From Deltaproteobacteria bacterium UBA5205 (GTDB lineage Bacteria; Desulfobacterota; Syntrophorhabdia; Syntrophorhabdales; Syntrophorhabdaceae): a stretch of 64,000 bases of DNA. The DNA is taken from the NCBI GenBank assembly GCA_002412715.1, contig DHVP01000042.1:62001-126000 (forward strand), read 5' to 3'. Position numbers and translations under genes: made by a program. Shown piece by piece: positions 8,306 to 16,193 of the stretch. The notes under the pieces were generated by a model, which worked only from the letters and a program-made list of their open reading frames with translations, did no database searches and was not told the origin of the DNA. Every line of letters begins with the position of its first letter. Within the stretch, counting starts at the first letter, position 1.

Positions 8306-9496
8306 ATGTTATCTGGAAGAGCCGCCTCACTGAAACCTTCACCCACACTGGCCATCTCCGCAAAGGAAAAAGCACTCAAAGCCCAGGGAATCGATATTGC
8401 CGGCTTCGGCGCCGGTGAGCCTGACTTCGATACGCCTGCTCACGTAAAAGAAGCGGCAATCAAAGCCATCAATGACAATTTTACCCGTTATACCCCCGTT
8501 ACCGGCATCGATCCCCTCAAGGATGCAATAATCGAAAAATTCAACCGTGATAACGGACTGTCCTACAAGCGCGAAGAGATCATCGTCTCCTGTGGAGGAA
8601 AACACAGCCTGTACAACCTGTTTCAGGCCCTTTTCCAGGAGGGCGACGAGGTCATCGTCCCGGCCCCCTTCTGGGTATCCTATCCTCCAATGATCGAGCT
8701 TGCAGGAGGAACACCCGTCATCGTCGAAACCCGGGAAGAGGACGATTACCAGATTACCGGCAAACTTCTTGAGAAGTACCTGACCCCGAAGACAAAAGCG
8801 ATTATCCTCAACTACCCTTCAAATCCCGTCGGCAGCGTCTTTTACCGCGAGAACCTGGAAGCCATAGGCAGGCTTGCGTTGGAACGCGGTTTCTTCCTCA
8901 TCTCCGATGAGATCTACGAGAAGCTCGTTTACGATGAGTACAATCACGTGAGCATCGCCTCCATGGACAACGCCTTCAGAGAAAAGACCATAATATGCCA
9001 CGGCGTTTCGAAGACCTACGCCATGACAGGCTGGAGAATCGGGTACAGCGCGGGCCCGGCCGCTATCATCAAGGCGATGGGAAATATCCAGAGTCAGAGC
9101 ACGTCGAATCCCACCTCGATATCCCAGATGGCGGCCCTTGCAGCCCTCGGCGGCAAACAGGATTTCATCTCCACCATGGTGGCCGAGTTTAAAAAGAGAA
9201 AGGATTTTCTCGTAAGCAGCCTGCGGGAGATTGAGGGCGTGACCTGTTACGACCCCAAGGGGGCCTTCTACGTATTTCCCAATTTCAACGTCGTTCTTGG
9301 ACGAAAATACAAAGGCCGCGTTGTCGATTCATCCACAACACTGACAGAAATACTCCTCGACGAATTTCACACCGCGGTTGTTCCCGGCGTTGAGTTCGGC
9401 AAAGAGGGTTATCTCAGGTTGTCTTTCGCCACCTCCATGGAGGTCATAAAGAAAGGCGTCGAGAGGATAAAAGAGGCGGTTGCATCTTTGGAATAG
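8306..9496 (+). CDS. Class I pyridoxal-phosphate aminotransferase (aspartate-type)
   Basis: The 396-residue protein is a fold-type I aminotransferase of the Ib aspartate/prephenate group. It has the substrate loop NYPSNPVG (169-176), the PLP-binding Asp201 and Tyr204 in SDEIYEKL, and the Schiff-base Lys236 in SKTYAMTGWR, with Arg244 binding the cofactor phosphate. It would transfer amino groups between aspartate or aromatic keto acids and 2-oxoglutarate in the cytosol. The exact substrate cannot be told from sequence. The ATG has AAAGGAG 8 bp upstream. A strong hairpin terminator follows the gene. Confidence 0.93.
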   Translation: MLSGRAASLKPSPTLAISAKEKALKAQGIDIAGFGAGEPDFDTPAHVKEAAIKAINDNFTRYTPVTGIDPLKDAIIEKFNRDNGLSYKREEIIVSCGGKHSLYNLFQALFQEGDEVIVPAPFWVSYPPMIELAGGTPVIVETREEDDYQITGKLLEKYLTPKTKAIILNYPSNPVGSVFYRENLEAIGRLALERGFFLISDEIYEKLVYDEYNHVSIASMDNAFREKTIICHGVSKTYAMTGWRIGYSAGPAAIIKAMGNIQSQSTSNPTSISQMAALAALGGKQDFISTMVAEFKKRKDFLVSSLREIEGVTCYDPKGAFYVFPNFNVVLGRKYKGRVVDSSTTLTEILLDEFHTAVVPGVEFGKEGYLRLSFATSMEVIKKGVERIKEAVASLE

Positions 9497-9526
9497 AACC
9501 TCCCCAAAACCCGGATCGATTTTCCT

Positions 9527-9567
9527 GAAGAGGGAACAGATGCGCTCCATCGCATCGTTCCCTCTTC
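9527..9567 (+). terminator. Long-stem hairpin terminator after the aminotransferase gene
   Basis: The arms at 9527-9544 (GAAGAGGGAACAGATGCG) and 9551-9567 pair over 17 bp with one bulged A and a 6-nt loop. The tail is only moderately T-rich (TTCTTCTGTG). The stem is close to symmetric and could act in both directions. Confidence 0.7.
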
Positions 9568-9605
9568 TTCTGTGCAACCCATTGGGTGAAAAAGACCCCT
9601 GCTTG

Positions 9606-9614
9606 TGATAAAAT
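9606..9614 (+). promoter_or_regulatory. Extended -10 element before the CBM48-like gene
   Basis: TGATAAAAT gives an extended -10 (TG at 9606-9607, TAAAAT at 9609-9614). No good -35 is visible. The leader would be about 30 nt and carries GAAGGAGGG before the ATG at 9653. Confidence 0.4.
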
Positions 9615-9652
9615 ATCGTTACCGTAAAGGTGAGCAACTGAAGGAGGGTGCA

Positions 9653-9925
9653 ATGGCAGATAAAGAATCCAAGAAACGTATCATATTTAAATTCAACGAC
9701 GCCGGGGCCAGGCAGGTTTATATCGCCGGTTCTTTTAACTCCTGGGACCCGTCGGTTCGTCCTCTTAAAAAAGACGCCAAAGGGGTTTGGAAAACGAGTA
9801 TTACGCTGCCCCAAGGAGCGCACCAGTACCGGTTCATTGTCGATGGCCAGTGGATCGAAGACCCGGCCTCCGATCACAAGGAGATGAATGAATTCGGCGG
9901 CTTCAACTCCGTCGTTCACGTTTAG
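9653..9925 (+). CDS. Stand-alone glycogen-binding (CBM48/AMPK1-CBM) protein
   Basis: The product is 90 residues and consists almost entirely of one carbohydrate-binding module like that of the AMP-kinase beta subunit. Residues 9-88 show the typical strands and motifs: VYIAGSFNSWDP, a central LPQGAHQYRFIVDGQW and a final FGGFNSVVHV. The two Trp (SFNSWD and DGQWIED) are the family's glucan-stacking residues. The start was set at the ATG with GAAGGAGGGTGC upstream, since the longer frame lacks a site. It has no catalytic partner nearby; a large GH13-like gene lies 28 kb away. It probably binds alpha-glucan in the cytosol. Confidence 0.85.
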   Translation: MADKESKKRIIFKFNDAGARQVYIAGSFNSWDPSVRPLKKDAKGVWKTSITLPQGAHQYRFIVDGQWIEDPASDHKEMNEFGGFNSVVHV

Positions 9926-10236
9926 CTTCCCGGAAGCCGGCAGGCATTGGAGCCATTTCGTTCATCATGGCTTCGTAAACAATTTATTCCATGGCTTCAC
10001 GTTTGACTCAGTCAAATGCGTTATTAGTGGAGCGTACCGCCGCCCGGATTGAGCCGCGAATCCGGAAAATCTTAACAATCATCGTTTAGGGTACTGACGT
10101 TAGTCATACAGACCGGGAGAGGGCCCGGCACAAGGGTACATTTGCCGAACGCGCTGGTGTCCCGGTAACCCAAAATCCGATTGTAATCGATGGCAAAAGT
10201 GAATATACTCTTGCCATCCGGACCAGGAGGCGAGTC
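9926..10236. other. 311-bp intergenic region rich in palindromes before phoU
   Basis: No gene is seen. It holds the perfect palindrome TTTGACT-C-AGTCAAA (10002-10016), a hairpin CCGGATT/AATCCGG (10044-10050 with 10059-10065) that may end the CBM48-like transcript, and the phoU promoter with its inverted repeat near 10181-10216. No classical Pho box (tandem CTGTCAT) is visible. Confidence 0.7.
10181..10216 (+). promoter_or_regulatory. phoU-pst operon promoter with inverted repeat over the -10
   Basis: TTGTAA (10181-10186) and TATACT (10204-10209) are 17 bp apart. An inverted repeat TGGCAAAAGT/ACTCTTGCCA (10191-10200 and 10207-10216, one mismatch) covers the spacer, the -10 and the likely start site, so a repressor bound there would block transcription. 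A ribosome site AGGAGG follows at 10225-10230. Confidence 0.6.
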
Positions 10237-10917
10237 ATGCTTGAAGGACATATCTACAAGACGTTCGACCTTGAGCTCAAGGAGCTCAAGGAGAAACTCC
10301 TCTATGAAGGCGGACTGGTTGAAAAAGCTATCAGTAACGCTATTAAGGCGCTCCTCGAACGCAACTCCGAGCTTGCCGACAAGGTCATTGAAGACGACCC
10401 CATTGTTAACGCCCTCGAGGTCGAGATCGATGAATTCTGTCTCAAGCTCCTGGCCCTGCGGCAGCCTGCGGCGCGTGACCTGCGCTTCATCACTACGGCA
10501 ATCAAGATCAACTATGACCTTGAACGCATCGGCGACATGGCCGTAAATATCTGCGAGAGGGTCCAGGAACTCAATCAAGAACCCCAGCTCAAACCCTACA
10601 TAGACCTTCCCATGATGGCTGACACGGTGCAGATGATGCTCAAGGAGAGTCTCGACGCCTTCGTTAAGGAAGACGTCGCGACCGCGCGAAAGGTCACCAA
10701 AGACGACCAGAAGGTCGATCAATTGCTTGACCAGATCTTTCGGGAACTGCTGACTTACATGATGCAGGACATGCGGACCATATCGCGGGCAACGCGGGTG
10801 CTTTTCATCGCCAAGTACCTGGAGCGGATGGCCGACCACGCGGTTAATATCGCCGAACTGGTCATCTTTCTCGTGGAGGGCAAGATAATACGACATTCCA
10901 AGGACCCCCAGGAATAA
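10237..10917 (+). CDS. phoU: Phosphate transport/signalling regulator PhoU
   Basis: PhoU is a cytosolic helical protein that binds metals and restrains Pst uptake and PhoR signalling. The 226 residues form two PhoU repeats, about 13-105 and 117-212. Each has the hydrophobic-charged helix pattern and an acidic metal-binding motif: RFITTAIKINYDLERIGDMA in the first and RVLFIAKYLERMADHAVN in the second. Unusually it is first in the operon, before pstS, while in E. coli it is last. No phoB or phoR gene is in the window. It is 3 bp from pstS. Confidence 0.95.
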   Translation: MLEGHIYKTFDLELKELKEKLLYEGGLVEKAISNAIKALLERNSELADKVIEDDPIVNALEVEIDEFCLKLLALRQPAARDLRFITTAIKINYDLERIGDMAVNICERVQELNQEPQLKPYIDLPMMADTVQMMLKESLDAFVKEDVATARKVTKDDQKVDQLLDQIFRELLTYMMQDMRTISRATRVLFIAKYLERMADHAVNIAELVIFLVEGKIIRHSKDPQE

Positions 10918-10920
10918 AAT

Positions 10921-11736
10921 ATGCGTCTCAGGCGTTGGGCCATCATACTACCTCTTCTGTGTGCATTTCTCGTCTCCTGTTCCCCCAGATCCAATGACAG
11001 GCCCGGTGGGAAGCATACTATAACTATCGCCGGCTCCACTTCGGTCATGCCGTTCACGGAAAAACTGGCCGAGCACTTCGTGGTAGACCACAAGAACTTC
11101 ATCATTGACGTGCAGGGAGGGGGTTCCACGGCGGGCATCCAGGCCGTGATCAATAACACCGTTGATCTTGGGATGTCCTCGAGGGAATTGAAGGAAGGGG
11201 AAAAGACACTCAATACCATCACCATCTGCCATGACGGGATCGTGGTGGTCGTCCATCCCGAAAACCCCGTCACTGAAATGGGTCTCGACCAGGTACGCCA
11301 GATCTTCAGCGGCCGCATCTCAAACTGGAGCCAGCTGGGTTGGAAGAACAGGAAGATAGATGCCGTTTCGCGAGAGGAAGGATCGGGGACCCGAAGCGCT
11401 TTCGAAGACCTGGTCATGAAAGGCAAAGAGATCAATGACGCCACCATGGTTCAGGACTCCAACGGCTCCGTAAAGGAAGTCGTCGCCACCGATCCCTATG
11501 CCATCGGATACATCTCCATGGGCCTTGTCGACAAGAAGGTGAAACCCGTTGCGATCGACGGAGTAAGTCCGTCCATAAAAACCATAAAATCCGGCCGCTA
11601 TAAGATCGTGCGGCCTTTTCTTTACATTACCAACGGCGAATTGGAGCCGAAGGCCAGGCAGTTCGTCGATTACATCCTTTCCAAAGAAGGACAGAACATA
11701 CTAAAGAACGAAGGGCTCGTGGGGTTCTATGATTGA
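10921..11736 (+). CDS. pstS: Phosphate ABC transporter substrate-binding lipoprotein
   Basis: The 271-residue protein begins with a lipoprotein signal; the lipobox LVSC places the lipidated Cys at residue 20. It should therefore be membrane-tethered in the periplasm. Motifs typical of PstS-like phosphate binders include IAGSTSVMPFTEKLAEHF (36-53), VQGGGSTAGI and the loop SREEGSGTRSAFEDL, whose Ser, Arg and Gly residues contact phosphate in homologues. It delivers phosphate to PstCA. The stop overlaps pstC by 8 bp. Confidence 0.94.
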   Translation: MRLRRWAIILPLLCAFLVSCSPRSNDRPGGKHTITIAGSTSVMPFTEKLAEHFVVDHKNFIIDVQGGGSTAGIQAVINNTVDLGMSSRELKEGEKTLNTITICHDGIVVVVHPENPVTEMGLDQVRQIFSGRISNWSQLGWKNRKIDAVSREEGSGTRSAFEDLVMKGKEINDATMVQDSNGSVKEVVATDPYAIGYISMGLVDKKVKPVAIDGVSPSIKTIKSGRYKIVRPFLYITNGELEPKARQFVDYILSKEGQNILKNEGLVGFYD

Positions 11737-12592
11737 CAGAACTGTTTTCAAGGAGCGATTCGTCAAGTGGGTGCTCGTTGCCTTTGCACTTTCATCGCTT
11801 CTTTTTCTTTTTCTCATCTTCCTCTTCATCCTTTCGGAGGGTCTGCCTCTCTTCCTCAAGGTAGGGGTGAAGAATATCATCTTCGGCTTCAAATGGGCTC
11901 CGACAAAGGGTTATTTCGGCATTTTCCCGATGATCATATCTTCGTTCCTCGTCACCATCGGAGCACTTGTCATCGGCGCACCCATGGGACTGTCCTGCGC
12001 CATCTACCTCTCGGAGTATTCCGGAAAGAAGATGAAGATGTTTCTCAAGCCGGCCTTGGAATTGCTGGCCGGAATTCCTTCCGTCGTCTTCGGCTTTCTC
12101 GGCGTCATCTACATCGTGCCTCTCGTGAGGAATTACCTCGGAGGATCGGGATTTTCACTCATATCCACATCCCTTGTGCTCGGCGTGATGATCCTGCCAA
12201 CGATCATCAGCATTTCCTTCGACGCCCTGGTCAGCGTTCCCAAGACCTATCGGGAGGGCTCAGCCGCGATGGGCGCGACAAAATGGCAGACAATATACAA
12301 GGTCATCATCCCCTCCGCCAAATCGGGCATACTGGCAAGCTTCATCCTGGGCATGGGCAGGGCCATAGGGGAGACGATGGCGGTCATCATGATTGCCGGC
12401 AACGCCCTCAAGATACCAGGAAGCATCCTGGACCCTTTGAGGACACTCACGGGCAACATCGCCCTGGAACTCGCTTACGCCACGGGCGACCACCGGCTCG
12501 GTCTCTTTTCGACAGGCGTGGTCCTCATGGTCATAATAATGATACTTAATTATATCGCCAACTTCGGAATAAAGAGGAAAATCGCAAAATGA
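11729..12592 (+). CDS. pstC: Phosphate ABC transporter permease PstC
   Basis: This 287-residue inner-membrane permease has about six membrane segments; the first spans about 11-37. The cytoplasmic EAA loop, which docks the ATPase, reads SAAMGATKWQTIYKVIIPSAKSGI at about 178-201. The motif LELLAGIPSVVFGFLGV is the PstC/PstA family signature. It overlaps pstS by 8 bp and pstA by 4 bp (ATGA), so translation is coupled. Confidence 0.95.
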   Translation: MIDRTVFKERFVKWVLVAFALSSLLFLFLIFLFILSEGLPLFLKVGVKNIIFGFKWAPTKGYFGIFPMIISSFLVTIGALVIGAPMGLSCAIYLSEYSGKKMKMFLKPALELLAGIPSVVFGFLGVIYIVPLVRNYLGGSGFSLISTSLVLGVMILPTIISISFDALVSVPKTYREGSAAMGATKWQTIYKVIIPSAKSGILASFILGMGRAIGETMAVIMIAGNALKIPGSILDPLRTLTGNIALELAYATGDHRLGLFSTGVVLMVIIMILNYIANFGIKRKIAK

Positions 12593-13425
12593 GAATCAAC
12601 CCCCGAATAATCAACCGGCTCGTGCGGATGGGGCTCAATGTCCAGGCATTCTTCACGGTCGGGATTCTCATCATCATCGTGGCGATCATATTCTTCAAGG
12701 GTTTTCCCCACATGAGTTTTGCTTTTATCTTTTCCTTTCCCGAGGACATGGGAAGGGAGGGCGGCATTTTCCCATCCATAGTCGGTACGATACAGCTCGC
12801 CCTGCTGTCGATCCTTTTTGCCACGCCCCTTGGTCTCGGGACGGCAATCTTCCTGACAGAGTATACACGGGAGTCTCTTTTCACGAAGTTGATCCGTTTC
12901 GGCGTCGAATCCCTGGCCGGTATCCCCTCGATTCTTTATGGCCTCTTCGGATTCATCTTCTTTGTGATCAAGCTCAAGATGGGCTGGTCTCTTCTCGCGG
13001 GCGTGCTGACGATGACCATCATGATCCTCCCCACCATCATCAGGACCTCCGAAGAGGCAATACGGGCTGTTCCCCGGCAGCTGCGGATCGTCAGCTATTC
13101 GCTGAGCGCGAGCAAGTGGGAGACGATAAAAAAGGTTGTTCTGCCAGCCGCGATGCCGGGAATACTCACCGGGATCATGCTCAGTATCGGGCGCGCCGTG
13201 GGCGAAACGGCGGCAATCATCTTCACCATGGGAAGCTCGCTGAGACTTCCCCTTTCGGTCATGGAATCGGGCAGAACCATGGCGGTCCACTTTTACATCC
13301 TGGCCCGGGAAGGCATCTCCATGGAAAAGGCGTACGGAACGGCCGTAGTGCTGGTTCTGAGCATCCTGCTCATCAATATACTCGCTTATTACATCATGAA
13401 TAAGGCTATTGCACGGTATTCATAG
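12589..13425 (+). CDS. pstA: Phosphate ABC transporter permease PstA
   Basis: The 278-residue protein is the second membrane subunit. Its family signature VESLAGIPSILYGLFGF lies near 104-120, and the EAA loop SYSLSASKWETIKKVVLPAAMPGI lies at about 166-189. Six membrane segments are predicted. It pairs with PstC to form the channel. Since PstC and PstA differ in their EAA loops, each may dock one specific member of the unequal PstB pair encoded next. Confidence 0.95.
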   Translation: MRINPRIINRLVRMGLNVQAFFTVGILIIIVAIIFFKGFPHMSFAFIFSFPEDMGREGGIFPSIVGTIQLALLSILFATPLGLGTAIFLTEYTRESLFTKLIRFGVESLAGIPSILYGLFGFIFFVIKLKMGWSLLAGVLTMTIMILPTIIRTSEEAIRAVPRQLRIVSYSLSASKWETIKKVVLPAAMPGILTGIMLSIGRAVGETAAIIFTMGSSLRLPLSVMESGRTMAVHFYILAREGISMEKAYGTAVVLVLSILLINILAYYIMNKAIARYS

Positions 13426-13431
13426 GGGAAA

Positions 13432-14187
13432 ATGGACACCAAGATCTCTACAGACAGACTAAAGGTATTTTTCGGCAAAGCACAGGTGCTGAAAGAAATT
13501 ACGATAGCGGTCCACAGAAACACCATCACCGGTTTCATGGGACCTTCGGGCAGCGGCAAGTCGACCCTTATTTCCGTTATCAACCGCATGATCGACTTCG
13601 AAAACAACGTCAGGATCGAGGGAGAAGCCGCGATCGACGGCACGAGTATCCTCGACGGGAGTATCAATCCCATCGAACTGCGCAGGCGCGTCGGCACCGT
13701 TTTCGCCGTCCCCATCCCCCTGCCCCGCTCCATATTTGAAAACATCGCCTATGGACCGAAATTAAAAGGGACAACCGACCGCACCAGCCTTCACCATATC
13801 GTTGAAGACAGTCTAAAAAAGGCCTTCCTCTGGGATGAGGTAAAAGACAGGTTGAGCACGTCGGCTCTCAAGCTGTCCGGAGGGCAGCAACAAAGGCTGT
13901 GTCTTGCCCGTACCCTGGCGCTGAAACCGGAGATCATTCTCCTCGACGAACCATGCTCGGGACTCGACCCTGTCTCCACTGCAAAGATAGAGGATGCCCT
14001 CAGCGAGTTAAAGTCGGAATACACCATCATACTCGTATCCAACAATACGAAACAAATCGCCCGGATCAGTGACTTCTCGGCCTTCTTCTACCTTGGCGAA
14101 CTCATTGAATACAATACCACGGAAAAGGTGTTCACAACGCCGACCGAGAGCAAGACCGAAGATTACATACAGGGAAAATTCGGATGA
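13432..14187 (+). CDS. pstB: PstB-like ATPase 1, degenerate Q-loop and switch histidine
   Basis: The 251-residue ABC ATPase powers phosphate uptake with PstCA. Walker A GPSGSGKS (37-44), signature LSGGQQQR (148-155) and Walker B IILLDEP (168-174) are intact. Two catalytic positions are changed: the Q-loop reads VGTVFAVPIPLP with Ala92 where PstB has Gln, and the switch region reads LVSNN with Asn204 where the His belongs. It can therefore bind ATP and offer a working signature motif to a partner, but is unlikely to hydrolyse ATP at its own Walker site. It overlaps pstB2 by 4 bp. Compare the complementary defect in that protein. Confidence 0.93.
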   Translation: MDTKISTDRLKVFFGKAQVLKEITIAVHRNTITGFMGPSGSGKSTLISVINRMIDFENNVRIEGEAAIDGTSILDGSINPIELRRRVGTVFAVPIPLPRSIFENIAYGPKLKGTTDRTSLHHIVEDSLKKAFLWDEVKDRLSTSALKLSGGQQQRLCLARTLALKPEIILLDEPCSGLDPVSTAKIEDALSELKSEYTIILVSNNTKQIARISDFSAFFYLGELIEYNTTEKVFTTPTESKTEDYIQGKFG

Positions 14188-14939
14188 TCGATAATTTCGC
14201 CCTTCAAACGAAGAACCTCAACCTCTATTACGGAGATTTCCATGCATTGAAGAACGTCGATTTTCAGGTTTATCCCAATGCCATCACGGCTCTCATAGGC
14301 CCGTCGGGATGCGGAAAGTCGACGCTTCTGAGGTGTTTCAACCGCATGAACGACCTCCAGGATGACGTCCGCATCGAGGGAGAAATCTATGTCCACAACG
14401 AGAGGCTGGAAGATATCGACATTATCAACCTGAGAAAGAAAGTGGGCATGGTCTTCCAGCGCCCCAATCCTTTTCCTTTCACGGTCTATGAAAACATGGT
14501 GTACGGCTTGAAGGTGCACGGCATGGGCAGCCGAAAGACCATGCGGGATATCGTCGATCGCTGTCTCCACTCCGTGGGGCTCCTGGACGAGCTCAGAGAC
14601 AAGCTCCATACCCCTGCCCTGGAGCTTTCCGAAGAGATGAAACAGCGCCTGTGTGTAGCCCGCCTCCTGACGGTGGAACCGGAAATCATCCTCCTCGACG
14701 AACCCTGCTCCGCTCTCGACCCGATCGCCACCATGAGAATAGAAGAACTTATGATGGAACTGAAGGAGCATTACACCATACTCATAGTCACCCACAACAT
14801 GCAGCAAGCCGCCCGCGTCTCCGACCACACAGGTTTCATGCTGCTCGGTGACCTGGTGGAATTCGGCGATACCTCCCAGATATTCACCTCTCCCCGGGAT
14901 GAAAGAACTGAGGGGTATATTACGGGAAGATATGGGTAA
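14184..14939 (+). CDS. pstB: PstB-like ATPase 2, degenerate signature motif
   Basis: This second 251-residue PstB paralogue has intact Walker A GPSGCGKS (39-46), Q-loop Gln92 in MVFQRPNPFP, Walker B IILLDEP (168-174) and switch His204 in VTHNMQQ. The signature LSGGQ is replaced by LSEEMKQR (148-155), losing both Gly and the Gln. Alone as a homodimer it should be inactive. Paired with PstB1 it would supply the catalytic Walker/Gln/His half while PstB1 supplies LSGGQ. Its TAA stop lies inside the first heptamer of repeat element E2. Confidence 0.93.
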   Translation: MIDNFALQTKNLNLYYGDFHALKNVDFQVYPNAITALIGPSGCGKSTLLRCFNRMNDLQDDVRIEGEIYVHNERLEDIDIINLRKKVGMVFQRPNPFPFTVYENMVYGLKVHGMGSRKTMRDIVDRCLHSVGLLDELRDKLHTPALELSEEMKQRLCVARLLTVEPEIILLDEPCSALDPIATMRIEELMMELKEHYTILIVTHNMQQAARVSDHTGFMLLGDLVEFGDTSQIFTSPRDERTEGYITGRYG

Positions 14940-15017
14940 TGGTAATAGGTAATGGGTTATAGGTTATAGGTTATGGGAAAATATTTTTCTGTCGCTTGGC
15001 ACCTATCCCCTCTCCTG
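14935..15017. repeat. Heptamer inverted-repeat element E2
   Basis: Starting inside the stop codon of pstB2, tandem heptamers GGTAATA, GGTAATG, GGTTATA, GGTTATA and GGTTATG run to about 14975. They are followed by GGAAAATATTTTTC and a degenerate opposite arm (ACCTATCCCCTCTCC) at 15001-15015. It probably terminates the pst transcript. Confidence 0.7.
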
Positions 15018-15029
15018 TGCGCTTCGTCA

Positions 15030-15058
15030 TTGACATGCTCCGGGAAGCATAGTAGTTT
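15030..15058 (+). promoter_or_regulatory. Candidate promoter for the SPFH gene
   Basis: TTGACA (15030-15035) is followed after 17 bp by a weak -10, TAGTTT (15053-15058). The spacer holds an inverted repeat ATGCT-CCGGGA-AGCAT (15035-15050). Confidence 0.35.
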
Positions 15059-15087
15059 TTTTCCTAAAAAAAGACCAGGGGGACGGT

Positions 15088-16188
15088 ATGGGGAATTTCC
15101 TCGAAATTATCGAATGGTTTGATGACACGGGCAAGGAGATTGCACACAGGGTGCCCGAAGAGGGTTCCGGGGACATCAAGTACGGGGCGCAGCTTACCGT
15201 CCGCGAAAGCCAGGCGGCGATCTTTTTTTACGAAGGGAAGGCATACGATGCCGTTGGGGCCGGGCGGTATACGCTCTCTACGCTGAATATTCCCATCATT
15301 ACAAAGTTATTGAGCCTTCCCTGGGGCTTCACAAGCCCCCTTCGTGCCGAGGTCTATTTCGTCAACACGAAAACCTTTACAAACCTTGCCTGGGGAACAA
15401 GAGATCCCGTTGCCTTCAAGGATTCCGCACTCGGTCTTATCAGGCTCCGCGCCTTCGGTATGTTCAACATCAGGGTCATCCAGCCGTCTCTGTTCATCAA
15501 CACCCTTGTGGGAACAAAGGCCTCCTATACCGTCGAGGACATCGAGGACTACCTGGGAAACGTCGTGCTTTCCCGTTTCAACGACTATCTCGGCAACAAT
15601 CTTGATACCCTCCTTAACCTGCCGGGACAATATGACGCGATGTCGGCCGGACTGACCGAGGTGCTGGAAAAAGACTTTTCCCACTTCGGCATCCAGCTCT
15701 CCGGTCTTTACATCAATTCTATCACCCCGCCCCAGGAGGTCCAGAAAGCCATCGACGACAAGAGCAAACTCGCCATGTTCGACGATCTCAACAAACTTCT
15801 CAAGATGAAGGCCGCCATGGCGATGGAAAGCGCCGCGCAGAACCCCGGCCAGGCAGGCGCAGGTCTCGGAATGGGGCTCGGTTTCATGATGCCCGCCATG
15901 TACGCAGAGAGCTTGAAGGCGGCTTCCCAGCCCGCCGACACGATCAAATGCCCTGAATGTCAAAACCCCATTGCCAAAGATGCGCATTTCTGTCAATCAT
16001 GCGGCCACCACCTGCTTGTGGTTTCCCAATGCTCCCATTGTTCGAAAAATCTGCCCGCGCGCGCGGGGTTCTGTCCTTCCTGCGGGCAAAGCGTCGACCA
16101 GGAGGCGCAGCCGCCCAGGTGCCCTCATTGCGGATCTGTAAATCTCAAGGGTTCGGTCTTCTGTAATCACTGCGGCGAGAAGATCTGA
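15088..16188 (+). CDS. SPFH/Band-7 domain protein with C-terminal zinc ribbons
   Basis: The 366-residue protein resembles the YdjI/virion-core SPFH family. An SPFH domain spans about 25-230 (VRESQAAIFFYEGKAYDAVGAG ... VEDIEDYLGNVVLSRFNDYL). There is no signal peptide or membrane helix. A Gly/Ala/Met-rich linker follows (about 255-285, AGAGLGMGLGFMMPAMYA), then three CxxC-type zinc-ribbon units at about 290-312, 319-335 and 348-363. The start has GGGGGAC upstream. It is 5 bp from the next gene, also a zinc-ribbon protein, so the two form an operon. SPFH proteins assemble oligomeric scaffolds; the client here is unknown. Confidence 0.85.
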   Translation: MGNFLEIIEWFDDTGKEIAHRVPEEGSGDIKYGAQLTVRESQAAIFFYEGKAYDAVGAGRYTLSTLNIPIITKLLSLPWGFTSPLRAEVYFVNTKTFTNLAWGTRDPVAFKDSALGLIRLRAFGMFNIRVIQPSLFINTLVGTKASYTVEDIEDYLGNVVLSRFNDYLGNNLDTLLNLPGQYDAMSAGLTEVLEKDFSHFGIQLSGLYINSITPPQEVQKAIDDKSKLAMFDDLNKLLKMKAAMAMESAAQNPGQAGAGLGMGLGFMMPAMYAESLKAASQPADTIKCPECQNPIAKDAHFCQSCGHHLLVVSQCSHCSKNLPARAGFCPSCGQSVDQEAQPPRCPHCGSVNLKGSVFCNHCGEKI

Positions 16189-16193
16189 CAACG

